Below, one piece after another: positions 62,117 through 64,000 of a stretch of DNA of 64,000 nucleotides. The position numbers were made by a program, and so were the translations under genes. Origin of the DNA: Sternotherus odoratus (taxonomy: Eukaryota; Chordata; Testudines; Kinosternidae). The first letter of the stretch is position 1; every line of letters begins with the position of its first letter. The notes under the pieces are model-generated. The model had not been told where the DNA came from. It saw only the letters and a list, made by a program, of their open reading frames with translations, and did not search any database. The stretch is taken from the NCBI GenBank assembly GCA_032164245.1, contig JAVMKO010000201.1:124001-188000 (forward strand), given 5' to 3'.

Positions 62117-62916
62117 GATGCCATGTGGCCTAACAGGCGGAGGAAGACTCTGACCGTGGTCATCGGGCAGTTGCGAAGCTGTCTGATGGCCGACTGGATG
62201 GTGAGAAACCGGGGCTGGGGCAGGGATGCCCTTGCCACCTTGGAGTCTAGTAGGGCCCCAATGAACTCTATGCTCTGGGTAGGCTCCAGGGTGGACTTCC
62301 CCTCATTGAGGAGGATTCCCAAGCGGTCGAACGTGTTGATGACCAGATGCACTTGGTCCCTGGAGGTGCCCCGGATTAGCCAATCGTCGAGGTACGGGTA
62401 TACCTGTACCCCGCGGCGCCGCAGGAACGCCGCCACTACCGCCATGCACTTCGTGAATACCCTGGGCGCGGTGGACAGGCTGAAGGGCAGGACTGCAAAT
62501 TGATAATGTTCTTCCGCTATTAGGAAGCGGAGGTAGTGCCTGTGAGAAGGTTTGATGCTCACGTGGAAGTAGGCATCCTTCATGTCGAGGGCAGCGAACC
62601 AATCTCCTGGATCCAGGGAGGGAATGATAGTGCCCAAGGTGACCATGCGGAACTTGAACTTGATCATGTAGGTGTTGAGTTCGCGCAGGTCCAGGATGGG
62701 CCGGAGGCCCCCTTTCGCCTTGGGGATTAGGAAGTAGCGGGAGTAGAACCCCTTTCCTCTGAACTCCTGTGGTACAGGTTCGATGGCTCCCAGTGCGAGG
62801 AGCGACCTGACCTCCTGTACGAGCAGTTGCTCGTGAGAGGGGTCCCTGAAGAGGGACGAGGGAGGTGGGTGGGTGGGAGGAGTGGAGGAGAGCTGGAGGG
62901 AGTATCCCACCTCCAC
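61129..62916 (-). CDS. DIRS reverse transcriptase / RNase H
   Basis: 596 codons. RT spans about residues 30-235: ILDLRELN (75-81), catalytic LDMKDAYFHVS (D111), PFSLSTAPRVF (145-154), and YLDDWLI with the DD at 177-178. RNase H follows: D338 in LVTDASSLGWG, E370 in HINVRELRAV, D395 in VLTDNTTAQHY, then a late LADHLSR. The C-terminal third begins HIDLFASRQNRKC, a region in DIRS elements often linked to a methyltransferase-like fold. The first ATG may not be the real start: the frame is open a little upstream, as is usual where RT follows gag. Copies DIRS RNA into DNA in a virus-like particle. Confidence 0.9.
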   Translation of the reverse strand: MEVGYSLQLSSTPPTHPPPSSLFRDPSHEQLLVQEVRSLLALGAIEPVPQEFRGKGFYSRYFLIPKAKGGLRPILDLRELNTYMIKFKFRMVTLGTIIPSLDPGDWFAALDMKDAYFHVSIKPSHRHYLRFLIAEEHYQFAVLPFSLSTAPRVFTKCMAVVAAFLRRRGVQVYPYLDDWLIRGTSRDQVHLVINTFDRLGILLNEGKSTLEPTQSIEFIGALLDSKVARASLPQPRFLTIQSAIRQLRNCPMTTVRVFLRLLGHMASCTYVIQHARLRLRPLQSWLAGAYRPRRDSLDTLLSIPRAALSALAWWEDQNNACRGVPFLPPSPSMSLVTDASSLGWGAHLGDLRTQGRWSESDLCLHINVRELRAVRLACHAFRDTLQGHCVAVLTDNTTAQHYINKQGGARSSPLCQEAILLWEFCIAHDIHPVASFLPRIQNTLADHLSRSFMSHEWSLRPDVIRPIFLRWGFPHIDLFASRQNRKCLQFCSFRGSSRGSLTDAFLLPWTGHLFYAFPPIPLLHKVILKIRRDRAHVILIAPAWPRQCWYASLLRLSRAPPISLPLWPDLISQDHGRLLHPDLQSLHLTAWLLHG

Positions 62917-63106
62917 CGTGCGGAAGACCCACTGGTCTGATGTAATGTCCGACCATGCACGGTGGAAGTGAGACAGACGGTCTCCGGAAGGAGGATCCAG
63001 GACTGTGGAAAATACGCTGCCCCCGGGCGCACAATCAAAAGTTGGGCTTAGGCCCCTGGGGAGGCTTAGAGCCCCGCTGTTTCCCGCCCTGCCTGGGCCC
63101 CTGACG

Positions 63107-64000
63107 CTAGCGGAAGGGGCGGTTTCTCCTGTTGGAGGAGTCCTGTGGCTGGCGGGCGGGTGGGAAGAACCTCCGGCGCGGAGGGATGAAGGGGGGCCTT
63201 TGTGGGCCCGGGGTGTGCATGCCCAGGCCCTTGAGGGTCACCCCACTGTCCTTGAGGGCCTGGAGCCGCGTGTCTGTGTCCTCTGAGAAGAGGGCCTGTC
63301 CCTCAAACGGGAGGTCCTGTATCTTATATTGCATAGCCGGGGCAAGGCTGGATGAGGAGAGCCATGCTGCCCGGCGAAGGGCTATGCCCGAGGCCATTGT
63401 TCTGGCCGCTGAGTCTGCCGAGTCCAGGGCCGCTTGCAGGGTGTGTCTCGAGATGTCCCTGCTCTGGGTTAATAGGGCCTTGAATTCCTGTCTGCTCTCC
63501 TGGGGGAGAGCGGTCTCAAATTTGGTAAGGGCCTCCACCGTATCAAAATGGTGTCTACTCAGTAGGGCCTGATGGTTGGCCACCCTAAGTTGGAGGCCCC
63601 CGGAGGAATAAACCTTCCTGCCAAAGTGGTCCAGCCTTTTGGCTTCTTTGGCCTTAGGTACCTGTGCTTCCTGTCCATTGCGCTCTTTGTTATTCACCGA
63701 CTCGACCACCAGGGAGGAGGGCGTAGGGTGAACGTACAAGTACTCATAGCCTTTGGCCGGAACAAAGTAGCGTTTCTCTACCCCCCGGGCAGTGGGGGGG
63801 ATGGAGGTGGGGGTCTTCCAGACCGATGTGGTGTGCGCTTTAATGGTGTTAATGAATGGCACTGCCACACGTGCCAGGGTGCCCTTTGTTAGCATGGTGG
63901 TGACCGGGTCATCCACCATCTGGACCTCCTCTAGGGGCAGATTCATGTTTTTTGCGACTGCCTGGAGGAGGTGTTGATAATTAGAGAGTTCCAGGGCGGG
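63107..64000 (-). CDS. DIRS gag-like protein, 5'-truncated by the window edge
   Basis: Open frame continuing to the right edge. An internal ATG is at 63946, but codons upstream (ALELSNYQHLLQAVAKN) are also open. Helix-rich protein with RHTLQAALDSADSAARTMAS and IALRRAAWLSSS, features of vertebrate DIRS ORF1 products. It ends with an arginine/proline-rich basic tail (RRRFFPPARQ...RNRPFR) that probably binds nucleic acid. It stops 191 bp before the RT frame's first ATG, in a different frame. No zinc knuckle is visible. Confidence 0.8.
   Translation of the reverse strand, partial: PALELSNYQHLLQAVAKNMNLPLEEVQMVDDPVTTMLTKGTLARVAVPFINTIKAHTTSVWKTPTSIPPTARGVEKRYFVPAKGYEYLYVHPTPSSLVVESVNNKERNGQEAQVPKAKEAKRLDHFGRKVYSSGGLQLRVANHQALLSRHHFDTVEALTKFETALPQESRQEFKALLTQSRDISRHTLQAALDSADSAARTMASGIALRRAAWLSSSSLAPAMQYKIQDLPFEGQALFSEDTDTRLQALKDSGVTLKGLGMHTPGPQRPPFIPPRRRFFPPARQPQDSSNRRNRPFR

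Larger units (their letters stand above)
59728..64000 (-). mobile_element. DIRS-type tyrosine-recombinase retrotransposon, 3' part, runs off the window
   Basis: DIRS elements carry gag, RT-RNase H and a tyrosine recombinase instead of an integrase, and insert by recombination without a target duplication. Here the minus strand shows gag (64000-63107, open to the edge), RT/RNase H (62916-61129) and recombinase (frame 62116-60080) in canonical order. The 3' end has inverted repeats at 59728-60020. All three frames are open over the 3.9 kb seen, so this copy is young. The 5' end lies outside. The low-coordinate boundary near 59728 is where the inverted repeat begins. Confidence 0.9.

Noticed and set aside
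60152..62503. Plus-strand frames antisense to the DIRS genes
   Set aside because: The minus frames have catalytic motifs in order; the plus frames are shadows of them.
1..64000. CRISPR arrays, bacterial operons, riboswitches, phage genes
   Set aside because: The tandem arrays have no spacers of constant size, and codon, intron and repeat content are vertebrate. No prokaryotic feature was seen.

Overview
This 64 kb window looks like a nuclear sauropsid genome, most likely a turtle. The evidence is its repeats: CR1 LINE tails, non-autonomous hAT elements that start CAGGGGTGGGC and have 8-bp target duplications, LTRs starting TGTGAYG with 5-bp target duplications, tRNA-type SINE units, and a largely intact DIRS-type tyrosine-recombinase retrotransposon. 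No bacterial-style gene organisation is present; genes are intron-split and sparse. The species call rests on my memory of these repeat families, not on a search.

Layout. 1-9.5 kb is AT-rich, repeat-strewn and nearly gene-free, with one possible 78-bp exon, a G-rich minisatellite and a complete solo LTR that carries its own tandem repeats (7684-8810). 9.5-18.06 kb is a very GC-rich block on the minus strand. I recognise exons of centrobin (CNTROB) at 15.77-11.62 kb, a duplicated and broken copy of its 3' part at 11.1-9.5 kb, and two further related exon cassettes at 17.87-16.15 kb. In this block the introns are nearly identical between copies while the exons are not, and a 60-bp minisatellite sits in the same intron of each copy. 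19.5-21.3 kb holds a C-rich minisatellite beside a CpG-island promoter, apparently the start of another minus-strand gene.

23-40.3 kb is a tRNA gene cluster (Glu, iMet, Gly, Cys, Lys, intron-containing Ile, Asn) mixed with decayed tRNA copies (Ser, Asn, Val, Tyr, Gln, iMet) and hAT elements. In human, CNTROB and a large tRNA cluster both lie on 17p13.1, so the pairing may be old synteny. 40.7-54.3 kb is dominated by LTRs and a decayed hAT transposase. It also holds a broken gene with beta/gamma-crystallin-like motifs (minus, 47.25-46.75 kb) and a duplicated promoter region, one copy of which has a kappaB-like site, TATA box and signal-peptide-like reading frame. 51.9-59.5 kb is a series of duplicated units, four of which contain a 30-36-bp exon-like segment with good splice sites on the minus strand, all open in phase 0. 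59.7-64 kb is the 3' part of the DIRS element (gag, RT/RNase H, tyrosine recombinase, terminal inverted repeats), running off the right edge.

Many long open frames in the GC-rich block are translations of minisatellites and introns and are not annotated as genes.
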